The notes beneath the pieces were generated by a model, which was not told the origin of the DNA, ran no database searches, and saw only the letters and a program-made list of their open reading frames with translations. 64,000 nt of DNA from a virus. The translations under genes were made by a program, and so were the position numbers. This document shows, piece by piece, positions 18,467-27,200 of this stretch (the first letter of the stretch is position 1; every line of letters starts with the position of its first letter). The stretch covers positions 30,032 through 94,031 of IMG/VR virus record IMGVR_UViG_3300033064_003914; one strand, given 5' to 3'.

Positions 18467-18886
18467 TTACCGAAGCATCGGCGTTTCGACGGTGACAGTC
18501 AGCACAAAGTTCTTGCTGCCGCTACCGTTCGGTTTGATTCGCAGGTACAAAAAACGCTGCGGGAGCGTAGGTGTTCCGTCGCGGTTAAGGTAGGCAACAT
18601 TAACATCACTATTTTCAGCAATAGCCACGACGTCTTGATCAGAAACTACGTCGGCAAAATCCGAAAGACTTAAAACGTGAAAAGCCTCAGCGGGCAATGT
18701 ACTGTTCGGCGCTGTCTCTTGGCTGCTGGAATACAGATCGGCTTCAAACTTGTTGTCAGCGCCGTTTAGTTGAACAAGCGCGTATCCGCGCAAAATTGCT
18801 CGGTGCGGCATCTTTACCGGCACAACTGTTTCAGTGCCGCTTGCTGCTGTAAATGTAGTAGTGCCCGCCCAAATAGTGCCAGCCAT
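18467..18886 (-). CDS. small beta-rich virion protein (139 aa)
   Basis: Starts MAGTIWAGTTTF with an AGGTGAAAA site. The sequence alternates short beta strands (TETVVPVKMPHRAILRGYAL, QRFLYLRIKPNGSGS, FVLTVTVETPML) and lacks cysteine. It looks like a small fibre-associated, decoration or head-surface protein. The genes on either side encode a large virion protein and a fibre-like protein. No specific family is recognised. Confidence 0.5.
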   Translation of the reverse strand: MAGTIWAGTTTFTAASGTETVVPVKMPHRAILRGYALVQLNGADNKFEADLYSSSQETAPNSTLPAEAFHVLSLSDFADVVSDQDVVAIAENSDVNVAYLNRDGTPTLPQRFLYLRIKPNGSGSKNFVLTVTVETPMLR

Positions 18887-18896
18887 TTTTCACCTA

Positions 18897-21299
18897 TTAA
18901 GAGTTAGCTACAGCGCTCAGGTCGATATCCTGCGCGCTATTGTCCGGGTTCGGGTCGATTGTCTTCTGCTTCAGGAAGAGAATAACATCGCCGAGCATTT
19001 CAAACGCGTTACGAAGCGAGTCTTCAAGTTCGGGCATGTCGCTCTTGCCATAGCGGTCAGCAAATCGATCTCCGTGCCAGTAGAACATAAACAAGATGCG
19101 GCCAAGCTTATCTAACCCCTTGGTTAAGTCGCCCATGTAGCGATCCACAAGCGAGTCGTCACGCACGGCACGTAACATGCTGCCGATCATAGCCGTATCA
19201 AATACTTCTTTTTGACCAGACTGCGCCGCGTCAAGAACGCGTTGCAGTTCTTGATCAGTTCCGGAGCCCAGCACGCCCTTATCGTACATTGGGTTTGGAT
19301 TGTAAACGCTGCGGTCCGTATTAAGAGCAAGCATGTCGGGAACTGGTACGCCCTGATCAATACCGAGTTGCGTGGGCACATTTGTACCCATGACAAACTC
19401 GCCGCCCATTACCGGTGACGGCATAGTGGGCGCACTGGGCGCGCCGTTAATCATCATCGGGCCGCCATACGGGTCAGCAGCTAGCTTAAGCCGGCAGGAG
19501 AACTTACGGGACGAAGCAGCTCGCGTCAAAATCTCGCGGGCGGCGTCTTCTCGCAGGTGGTGCTCAACAAGCAGATTAACTAGCGCTTGTTTTTCGGAAA
19601 GTTTCTTTTCGCCATTTATCTCGACTTCCGTGCCGTTATGTGTTACCTCCAACGAAGCCGTTTTGCTCATTAAGCAAAGCTGCGCGTCAATAAGATTTCC
19701 GGGCATGAGAGCTGGCGGGTCGCTTTCGCCGCAACCGCAAGCGCCTTGGTCGTCGGCAGACTCGGCGTCGTCTTCACCCTTGCTGACTTTGAGCAACTTG
19801 TAGCCTTCGGGGACAAAGATGTCGCCCATGCTTGAACGCAGGCTGCCGCCCTTTTTGCCGTTAAGGTGGATGCGCACGCCGTCGCGCCATTTATCGTAAT
19901 TTAGTGGGTCGGTGTAGCAGCACGGCGAAATGTGCCCCTTGGGCGGGAATTTCGAGTGATCTTCAAGATGCGCCTCGTAACTTGTCGTGCCGTACTCCGA
20001 CTCGCCGTACTCGCGGATAACGCGGAACGGAACTGTCGCGTCGCCGCGCTTGCAGATCGCCATGTGGCGGCCAGACTTGGACACGCTATTGGCTTCTGGC
20101 AGTGCGTCAAACCACTTGTCAAACTCTTCGCCTTCAATTCGGGCTAGGGCGAACACTTGATCCGCGCGGGTATTAATCCAGTCCGGTTTGCCGTCTACGC
20201 GAACTACGGTAATAAAGTCTGTGCGCTTGGACGCGCCCATCGGATAAGCGGCTACGTAGCAGCGTTCAATGTCACCCGGCTTAACGAGGATGTCGTACAG
20301 CCCGCTTTGAGTGGGGTTGAAAAGCTTCTTATCTACTTGGATATGATACGGAATTGCCACGTTATCGCGGTCGCGCTGATCGTCGATAAGAATACCGTCG
20401 TTTAGAAGTTTTTCTTGATCTTCTTCTGTGTGTCCGGGGGGCAGCATCGTTTGGATCGTTACGTCCATAGTTACGATCTTTAAGCCCTTGAGAGCCTTTG
20501 GCTTCTCAGGCGCCTCTGACACAATGCTGGCGATTTTTGGCGCGTTTTCACGAATCTTGGCCGCGTCAATGGCTTCTTTAATAATATTGAGCCCGTGAAA
20601 CTGCTCAATAGCCGACGCTAGTTGCGGCGCGCGCTGACAAGCCTTAACGAGGAAGTCGAGCGTCTCAAGCCGGGCCGACTTCAAAAAAGTACCCAGGTCG
20701 AGGCTCACGCTGATTTCTTGAAATGCGGCGGTGGTGTTCAGCGTTGCAGCTTTTGCAAACGCCGGCATGGCTTCTGTGATCATTTCTTTAAGCGTCGGGT
20801 TTGCCGAGCCGAACTTAGACGGCGAGCGGCTAAGCTGCGTAAAGTCAGGCTGCCGTTGGCCAAGCCGAGAAAGGCTGCGGTCGACGCCGTGGCCGAGAAT
20901 ACCGGGTTTTCGGTTAATGAGATAATTAATCCAATTTTCTTTGAGCGGTACAAACATGTCCTGATTTTTCAGGTACAGCAGTTCGTGACCCTTTAAGTCG
21001 CCGTTTAAAAAGAACATAGGCGCGTACAGCCACATCGTCCCGAGCTTAAACGCAAAAACACCAACAGCCTTGGTATTTTCGTTATTGCGGTCGAGAAGCT
21101 GAAAGCCGACTTCGTGGTCAAGTAGGCCGGGAGCTTTGTCTTGCAGGTAAGCGTGAGCTAAGTTGCTAAATGCCTGCTCAAACGGGGTGTCGTCACCATT
21201 GCCGCCTAACGCCGCGTACTTAACATTCGAGCGGGAGTATTGCCCCAACTTCTCAAGTTGTTGCTTCCAAGCGGGTTTGTTACTTTTTTTGTTGTACAC
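18897..21299 (-). CDS. large virion structural protein (800 aa; portal candidate)
   Basis: A GGAGGTGG lies inside an otherwise possible ATG start (21311), so the GTG at 21299, four bases after it, is the better start. The protein is mixed alpha/beta with a helical 80-residue C-terminus (DLTKGLDKLGRILFMFYWH, RYGKSDMPELEDSLRNAFEML). Cysteine pairs occur at SPCCYTD and GACGCGE. Its size, its single copy and its place at the head of the fibre/head block are compatible with a portal or another large head protein, but no portal signature was identified. Confidence 0.5.
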   Translation of the reverse strand: MYNKKSNKPAWKQQLEKLGQYSRSNVKYAALGGNGDDTPFEQAFSNLAHAYLQDKAPGLLDHEVGFQLLDRNNENTKAVGVFAFKLGTMWLYAPMFFLNGDLKGHELLYLKNQDMFVPLKENWINYLINRKPGILGHGVDRSLSRLGQRQPDFTQLSRSPSKFGSANPTLKEMITEAMPAFAKAATLNTTAAFQEISVSLDLGTFLKSARLETLDFLVKACQRAPQLASAIEQFHGLNIIKEAIDAAKIRENAPKIASIVSEAPEKPKALKGLKIVTMDVTIQTMLPPGHTEEDQEKLLNDGILIDDQRDRDNVAIPYHIQVDKKLFNPTQSGLYDILVKPGDIERCYVAAYPMGASKRTDFITVVRVDGKPDWINTRADQVFALARIEGEEFDKWFDALPEANSVSKSGRHMAICKRGDATVPFRVIREYGESEYGTTSYEAHLEDHSKFPPKGHISPCCYTDPLNYDKWRDGVRIHLNGKKGGSLRSSMGDIFVPEGYKLLKVSKGEDDAESADDQGACGCGESDPPALMPGNLIDAQLCLMSKTASLEVTHNGTEVEINGEKKLSEKQALVNLLVEHHLREDAAREILTRAASSRKFSCRLKLAADPYGGPMMINGAPSAPTMPSPVMGGEFVMGTNVPTQLGIDQGVPVPDMLALNTDRSVYNPNPMYDKGVLGSGTDQELQRVLDAAQSGQKEVFDTAMIGSMLRAVRDDSLVDRYMGDLTKGLDKLGRILFMFYWHGDRFADRYGKSDMPELEDSLRNAFEMLGDVILFLKQKTIDPNPDNSAQDIDLSAVANS

Positions 21300-21380
21300 A
21301 GCCACCTCCATGCGGCATTTGCGCTATTCGGAAACAGATAACTGATAATTTACCTGTATTTGACTTTGCGATCCACTGTT

Positions 21381-23261
21381 TTATGGTTGCGATTGCCATC
21401 CGGCAGTCGCGCCGGACAGGCCAAACGTCTCTCCACGAGCCAAAGTAGGCACAAAACTGCTACCAGCCGTGTCGCTCACGCCGCCGCGATGAGTAGCATT
21501 TAATAAGCTTTTTTGCTGATACGAGCCCATCATGCGCGTCATCCAGTCCGGGTCTGTAGCAACGCTTGCCATACCCCGCACCATCTCTGGCTCAAAAGGT
21601 GGCGGCTCTTTGTGGGCTTCAATGTCTTTGATGCCGTATTTGTCAAAGTTGTCTAAAACAGATTTGCCAATTTTAGTGCCAATTGAGTAATGCAGCACCG
21701 GCTTTTCTAAATAATGTCCAGTTAGGCTTTTTGGGTTACCGTGTACGCTCCCGGTTCTCGGCTGCCATGACCGCTCCAGCATAGAATACGGCACAATATC
21801 GTCTGGCACATAATCGCCGTATTCGTCGGTCAACCGGACATGATTAATGAGTCCGCGAGATAACAATTCAATGTTACGCCGATGTCCAGTGATTCCGCTA
21901 TTACCTAGTACTTGCCTCATAGCCTGTACGAAATAACGGCGGCCCTCTCCGACTCCTTTGTATTTGACTATTTCGGCCGGGCTGGGCATACCCTCTGACA
22001 ACACGTCACCGGCTTCAAGTACATCGCCTTTTTTCACCTTAAGCGCCACGTCTGTCGGCACGTAATGTTCTTTTCCGGCAACAATCACGTAATGGCCGCC
22101 TTGTGGCGCCAGCCGAATATCTTGCACTGCACCGTCTAATTGAGAGTGGGTGGCGCCACTGGGGTATTTTTCCGGCACCTGCACTAAAGCATTAAGCGCT
22201 TTAAATCCAGAAATAGCGCCAGCTCCGCCTACGCCGCCAGAGTGCTTAGAAGAAATCTGGCTTTGTGTAACTGGCTCAGCTAATGCTTGGGCGGCGGCAA
22301 TTCCAACATAATCACCAATCGGCGGTAACCGGTTCTTTTCGCGGTATCCGACATCCTTAGAGTACACACCGCCGTCGGCTGGCCCGCCTACTGCGGGGCT
22401 ACGCACTAGTATGTCTTTAATGTCAAGTTGCTTTAGGTCTTTTAATATTTTTGGCGTAAGCACCGTGTTCCGTTTGTACGGCCCGGAGGCTCTGGCCAGT
22501 AGCGCACCTTCGTTGTCTACATCGTCAACGTCCGACGGAAAGCCGCGATTATCGGCGCCGGCCAGTAACTCAGGCTGATCCTCATCATCAGACGTGACGA
22601 GCAACCTGTGATTCATTTGCGTTAACTGTTTGGCAAAAAATCCAGCGTCAGACGTCGCAGTTTTTAAGTCCATCAAACCTTTGCGCGTGCCGAACGCCCC
22701 AGCAAAATACTCCACCGGACGCAAGCCCTGACTGTAGCCGTGCATCACCGGAATTGGAATTGGTTGGTTGCGATGATCTACGTACTGCATGTCGGCGCCA
22801 AGAATGCTATTAAGCTGAAATTTATTTCCCTTAACGCCAGACGACACTTGATGAAAGAGCGGGTTATCTTGCTCTTCAGCGTCTTTGTAAACAATGTCGA
22901 TAAGTTCTTTTTGAGCCTGCGACGATAACTCAAGTATTTTAAGGTTCCGAGATTTGTCGTCGAGGCTAGCGTCGCTCAGCACGCCGCGCAGCTTTTGTTT
23001 AATTTCTTGTTGCTTTTTTTGCGCAACAATCGACGTGGTGATGGCGTCTAAACCGACGGACATACCGTTTGTCGTGTACGCAGTTTCAGCGCCGATATCT
23101 TGCATCTGCTTCATGACCTCGCGGTACTTGTCTGGGTACCGCGTGGCCAGATCAGTAGCGAGTCCAGTCACGTTTTTCTTCGTCAGGACGCGATTGTAGT
23201 CTCGCATGTCCGCGGGAAGCGCGCTATTTATCAGAAGTTGTCCAAGCGTTGTTTTTAACAT
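21381..23261 (-). CDS. phage RNA polymerase beta-prime C-terminal subunit (RpoC2-like)
   Basis: 626 residues that match the half of bacterial beta-prime beyond the catalytic loop. The N-terminus TTLGQLLINSALP (4-16) aligns with the E. coli TTVGRAILWMIVP region. NPLFHQVSSGVKGNKFQLN (133-151) is the bridge helix; GYSQGLRPVEYFAGAFGTRKG (175-195, two segments) is the trigger-loop region; IGDYVGIAAAQALAEPVTQ (315-333) is the conserved C-terminal helix. The second zinc site of beta-prime (four Cys in bacteria) is replaced by a cysteine-free loop; the whole chain has no Cys. It starts where cyanobacterial RpoC2 starts. The partner chain is encoded about 1 kb upstream. Confidence 0.93.
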   Translation of the reverse strand: MLKTTLGQLLINSALPADMRDYNRVLTKKNVTGLATDLATRYPDKYREVMKQMQDIGAETAYTTNGMSVGLDAITTSIVAQKKQQEIKQKLRGVLSDASLDDKSRNLKILELSSQAQKELIDIVYKDAEEQDNPLFHQVSSGVKGNKFQLNSILGADMQYVDHRNQPIPIPVMHGYSQGLRPVEYFAGAFGTRKGLMDLKTATSDAGFFAKQLTQMNHRLLVTSDDEDQPELLAGADNRGFPSDVDDVDNEGALLARASGPYKRNTVLTPKILKDLKQLDIKDILVRSPAVGGPADGGVYSKDVGYREKNRLPPIGDYVGIAAAQALAEPVTQSQISSKHSGGVGGAGAISGFKALNALVQVPEKYPSGATHSQLDGAVQDIRLAPQGGHYVIVAGKEHYVPTDVALKVKKGDVLEAGDVLSEGMPSPAEIVKYKGVGEGRRYFVQAMRQVLGNSGITGHRRNIELLSRGLINHVRLTDEYGDYVPDDIVPYSMLERSWQPRTGSVHGNPKSLTGHYLEKPVLHYSIGTKIGKSVLDNFDKYGIKDIEAHKEPPPFEPEMVRGMASVATDPDWMTRMMGSYQQKSLLNATHRGGVSDTAGSSFVPTLARGETFGLSGATAGWQSQP

Positions 23262-23262
23262 T

Positions 23263-23505
23263 TCACAACAAGCTCTTTGTTTCTTCTATTGATTTTGGCT
23301 TAACGTCGTGTACTGTTGTAACTTTATCAAAACCTAACGCTTTAAGAACGGCAGCAAAATTACTGTCGCCCGCCTGCGCCGTTACAATCGCGCCGTTATC
23401 GACTTCTACCGCTACGTACAGAATATTTCCAAAACGATCTTCAACGATAACGCTATGCGCGTCAGTAACACTTGGTTGAAGATAGTGCTGCGTTTTAACG
23501 AGCAT
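23263..23505 (-). CDS. small hypothetical protein inside RNA polymerase operon (80 aa)
   Basis: A compact alpha/beta protein with no cysteine (SVIVEDRFGNILYVAVEVDN, AAVLKALGFDKVTTV). Its start overlaps the end of the upstream gene by 11 bp and its stop is one base from the start of the beta-prime C-terminal gene, so the three are probably translated in series. It could be a small accessory subunit or an assembly factor of the phage polymerase, but no homology to omega was seen. Confidence 0.6.
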   Translation of the reverse strand: MLVKTQHYLQPSVTDAHSVIVEDRFGNILYVAVEVDNGAIVTAQAGDSNFAAVLKALGFDKVTTVHDVKPKSIEETKSLL

Positions 23506-24205
23506 TCCGCATCAAGCTCCTGTACAGCGCTGAAGCTGCGGCTGCTGAAACTTGTAAGTTAATTTGCTGCGCTTCTGTACGCGCAACCGGGTCACCGATA
23601 TACGAAGCCGATTTCGTCGAGTCGTCAACCTGCCACCAAGCGGCTTTCTCGGGCGGGATCGGGGCTACTGCGCCGCCGTTTTGCGTGGGGTCTTGCCCGG
23701 CGTACACATCCGGCGGCAATTGCCCACCGGCGGAGGGATCGGCTGCGGCCGTAGGCGCGTTAGCAGCGCCCGGCAAAGCTGACTCAACTGACGGCGCGCT
23801 GGTCGAGCCCGGCGGGAGAACAATCGCCTCAGGCGGTAATTGCACGCCCATTGCATTCATGATCGCCGTAAGCTGCTGCTGCATGTTGTACATGCGGTAA
23901 TCAATCATTTGCATCATTTGTTCCGGCTTAAGTTTTTGCTGCGCGCCAGCAGGTGCGGCGGCGGGGGCCGGAGCAGGAGCCGGGGCGGGGGCAGGGGCCG
24001 GTGCGGGGGCGCCAGCGCCCATACCCATGTCCATAGGAGCAGCGGCCATCGCGGCCATCGGGTCAGCGCCCATAGCAGCCGGATCCATCGGGGGCGCTCC
24101 CATACCGCCCATGGCGGCAGGATCAGCCGAAGGTGGTGGTACGGCGGCAGCTTTTTGCATGGTCGCGCGGGCAAGGCGCAAAAGTTCGTAATTGATCATG
24201 GACAT
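23495..24205 (-). CDS. Ala/Pro/Met-rich protein between RNA polymerase subunits (236 aa)
   Basis: Low-complexity N-terminal half with Met-Gly-Pro-Ala repeats and an (Ala-Pro)n run around residues 65-85; a short helical middle (PEQMMQMIDYRMYNMQQQL) and a C-terminal part with PPEKAAWWQVDDSTKSASYIG. No cysteine. Similar low-complexity Met/Ala/Pro stretches occur in the scaffold-like protein. It sits between the two polymerase chains and has a GGAGATTTTC site. Its role is unknown; a flexible linker or virion-tethering protein is possible. Confidence 0.55.
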   Translation of the reverse strand: MSMINYELLRLARATMQKAAAVPPPSADPAAMGGMGAPPMDPAAMGADPMAAMAAAPMDMGMGAGAPAPAPAPAPAPAPAPAAAPAGAQQKLKPEQMMQMIDYRMYNMQQQLTAIMNAMGVQLPPEAIVLPPGSTSAPSVESALPGAANAPTAAADPSAGGQLPPDVYAGQDPTQNGGAVAPIPPEKAAWWQVDDSTKSASYIGDPVARTEAQQINLQVSAAAASALYRSLMRNAR

Positions 24206-24228
24206 GAAAATCTCCTTGTTTGGTGGCC

Positions 24229-27200
24229 CTAATCATTCTCCACAATATGTACCGGCGTGTCGACCTCAATATCACCACGCCGATAAGCGGCAATGGCATC
24301 TTTGGCGGATTTAAAGACTCGCGCGGGCGACTTCTTGTTAATCCGGTTGGAAGCAACATACAGGCCAGATTGTAATTCAGCTACTGGGGTGTAATGACCC
24401 TTAAACGTTGACGCCGCAAATAAATTACGACTTGGCAGCATTTTTTCAGCGGCTTCTCGGCCGGCTGCGTCAGTGCTAGGCACATGGAATTGCATGGCGT
24501 CGCCATCGAAGTCAGCGCCGAAACCATTGGTTACAAGCGGGCTCACTTCCATTGTTTTGTTTTTAGTAAGACGCGGATAAAACGCCATTATGCCGTAACG
24601 GTGCAGTACCGGCGCGCGATTAATAATAATTGGCCGAGAATTCATTTGCTGGTTTAATTCACCGCGGGCCATATTGTTTTTGTCGTCAAACGACTTAATT
24701 GCTTCCATGCGCGGTAACCCCCGACGCACCAGCCCGCGCACAATAAACGGCTTATAAATTTCCCACGCTTTTTCTTCGGGGAGGGCAACCTGATCCATAT
24801 CCAAATCAGGATTAGGCGTAATTACAGCTCGACCAACAAGATCCACAGTTGAACTAAGAAGTTTGCGCTGCACAGTGCCGTACTTTGGCGAGCTTCCAAA
24901 AATCTGCGATAAAAAGCCGCGCACTCGTCGCTCGACGTTCTTGGCCTGCACAGGGTCGCCCATGCCCGTGACGCCCTTCATTGCGTCGTATAGTCCCAGG
25001 CGTTCGTTGCCGACTTCAGTAAATACGCCAGCAGAATCTTTTAATACAGAGTTTGCGTCGAGCAGTTCTTTGTACAGATAATTTGCGTCGGCAACGAGCG
25101 GTAGTTTTTTCTGCCCCATCGTCGAGACGGGCCGGAACGCTGGCGGTATTACCGGCATCTTGGTCAGCATCCACTCCTCGGGATGTGTGCCAGTCTTTTC
25201 TGAAGTTTTTAAAAACGCTAGTTTTCGAACGGCGGCATCCCGCGCGACCTTGCGGCCGGACTGAATATCTTGACGCGCCTGCTCTATAGCTTTAGGCACA
25301 TTAATACGCTTTAGCGCGTTCTTAATAGCCATTGGGCCGGTTTCGTCATTAAGCTTCTCTTGTCCGGCTAAGATATCTCTGAACTTTTTCTCGGTAAGCC
25401 CAAGAGTGCGCCTAATCGGTTCTTCCATAACCGGATTTGGCATAGGCTCGTGCAGAGTGATCTTAGCCCAACGATTACCGTTATGGCCGCCAGTAAGCCC
25501 TTCGTCAAAAAGCCCGCCGGTCTTGGGGCGCAGGCCAGATTTCCAATCAACTGTATCGGCGTTCTGTATTTCGCGGTCGCCCGTAAGCTTGTCAATTTCT
25601 TTGTCAGTCAACGCCATGATGTGCGTCTTTGTGCCTTCGCGGACGGTGGTAATACCTGCACCCCGAAGCTGCTCAACAAATTTTGTGTAAACTTGCGGAA
25701 TCTTTGGAAGCGGCGGCGTATAGCCCGCCATTACCTGCGACCAATATTCTGGATTAGCTTGCCCGCGCACCATTTTGGCGTCGCGAATAACCTGCCCAGC
25801 GCCGTGCGAAAGCAAAGCACCCAGATCGAGCATGCCGATGCGCTTAGCGCCTTCAGGCCCGCCCTTGGCTGGCGTGCCTTCAGCCGTGTATCCGCCAGTA
25901 GACCGGCCCTGCGCTTTGCTTTCGCTCGTGTGGTGCAATTTCATGAAGAAACGATTACCAGTAAGCACGCCTTTAATTTTGCGCCCAGTCTCGGGGTCAG
26001 TAACGTCCTCGAGATCCGTAAGTTGATGTTTTCGTAATTCTGCTTTTGCAAAAGCAATAAGATCAGTCTGGTCGTCAAAGTCTTTAATCTTGAACGGCTG
26101 CCCAGTTTTTTCAGCTACTTTACCGAGCGCTGCTTCTACGATCTGAGACGGATTAATTCGGCTGGCTAAACCGAGCGGGCTGACAAGCACCTCTATTGGC
26201 CGGCCTTGCGCATCCTGCGGCATTTGATCGTCAGCAATAATGCCAGCCACGACGCCCTTGTCGCCGAAGCGCCCGGTGAGTTTGTCGCCTACTTCCATCT
26301 GCGCTTTGCTTTTAACAATTGCGCTGTACCCCTTTTTTGTTTTAGCGATGTCAGTGACGACGCCCGGGGAGTGGTGATCCCAAGTAACAGAGTCATTAGT
26401 GAAGTTAGCCGACTTGCCGCGAAACACCTGCCCGTATGTGGTTTCCCGCGCTTTGCTCACGAGAATAAGCGGGTCGCCGTACGTGACAACAGCGCCTTTT
26501 TTGATTACGCCATTATCGTCAAAGTTATCTAAAGTTTTTTTGTCATACTCACTTGGGAACAAGCTAACAAATTTCTTCTTGTCTATGTGCGTGTTGTCGT
26601 CCGCGTCGGCTTCGTGCTGATACATGTGCTCAGATGTCAGGCGCTTTGCTGCAGACTCAGATATCACCACTGAGTCGTCGTACACAAGCCCGCGGAACGG
26701 CAAGTAACCTACGCGCATATTTAAACCAAGCGCCGCAGTGCCGTTCTTGTCTGTAAAATTTGACTGCGCAATAAGCTGGCCGGGTTTAACTGTATCGCCG
26801 GGTTTTACAGCTGCTGTTTGTGTCCAGAAAGTTTTTCGATTAAACGGCGCGTCATTGTAAAGCTCAACTGTTTTTTGCTCACCGTCTTTGTTGCGTAAAA
26901 CAATCTCGTCTGGCGTAACAGATACAACCTGCGAAAGTTCGTCGGCGTATGCGGCACCCATGCTCTTGCCCATATCGTCTTCGTACGAGCGCGATGGATC
27001 GTCGGCGATAGCTGATTGAATAAACGGCGATTCAGCGTTGACAAGGGGCAGCGCCTGCGTAAACATGCGCGAACCCATGATAACGCGGTGACCTTTCATC
27101 ATGGATTTGAGCGGCACCATATTAGACAACATCGAGAAAGACGCATCCATATTTGGAGCCATGTACTGCGCTTGATCGCGCGGAATGTATTTCATTTTGC

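Noticed and set aside
23261-24229. Frameshift, intein or intron as the cause of the split beta-prime
   Set aside because: The two halves are separated by two complete genes with their own starts and stops, and the split coincides with a natural domain boundary, so it is a true gene split.
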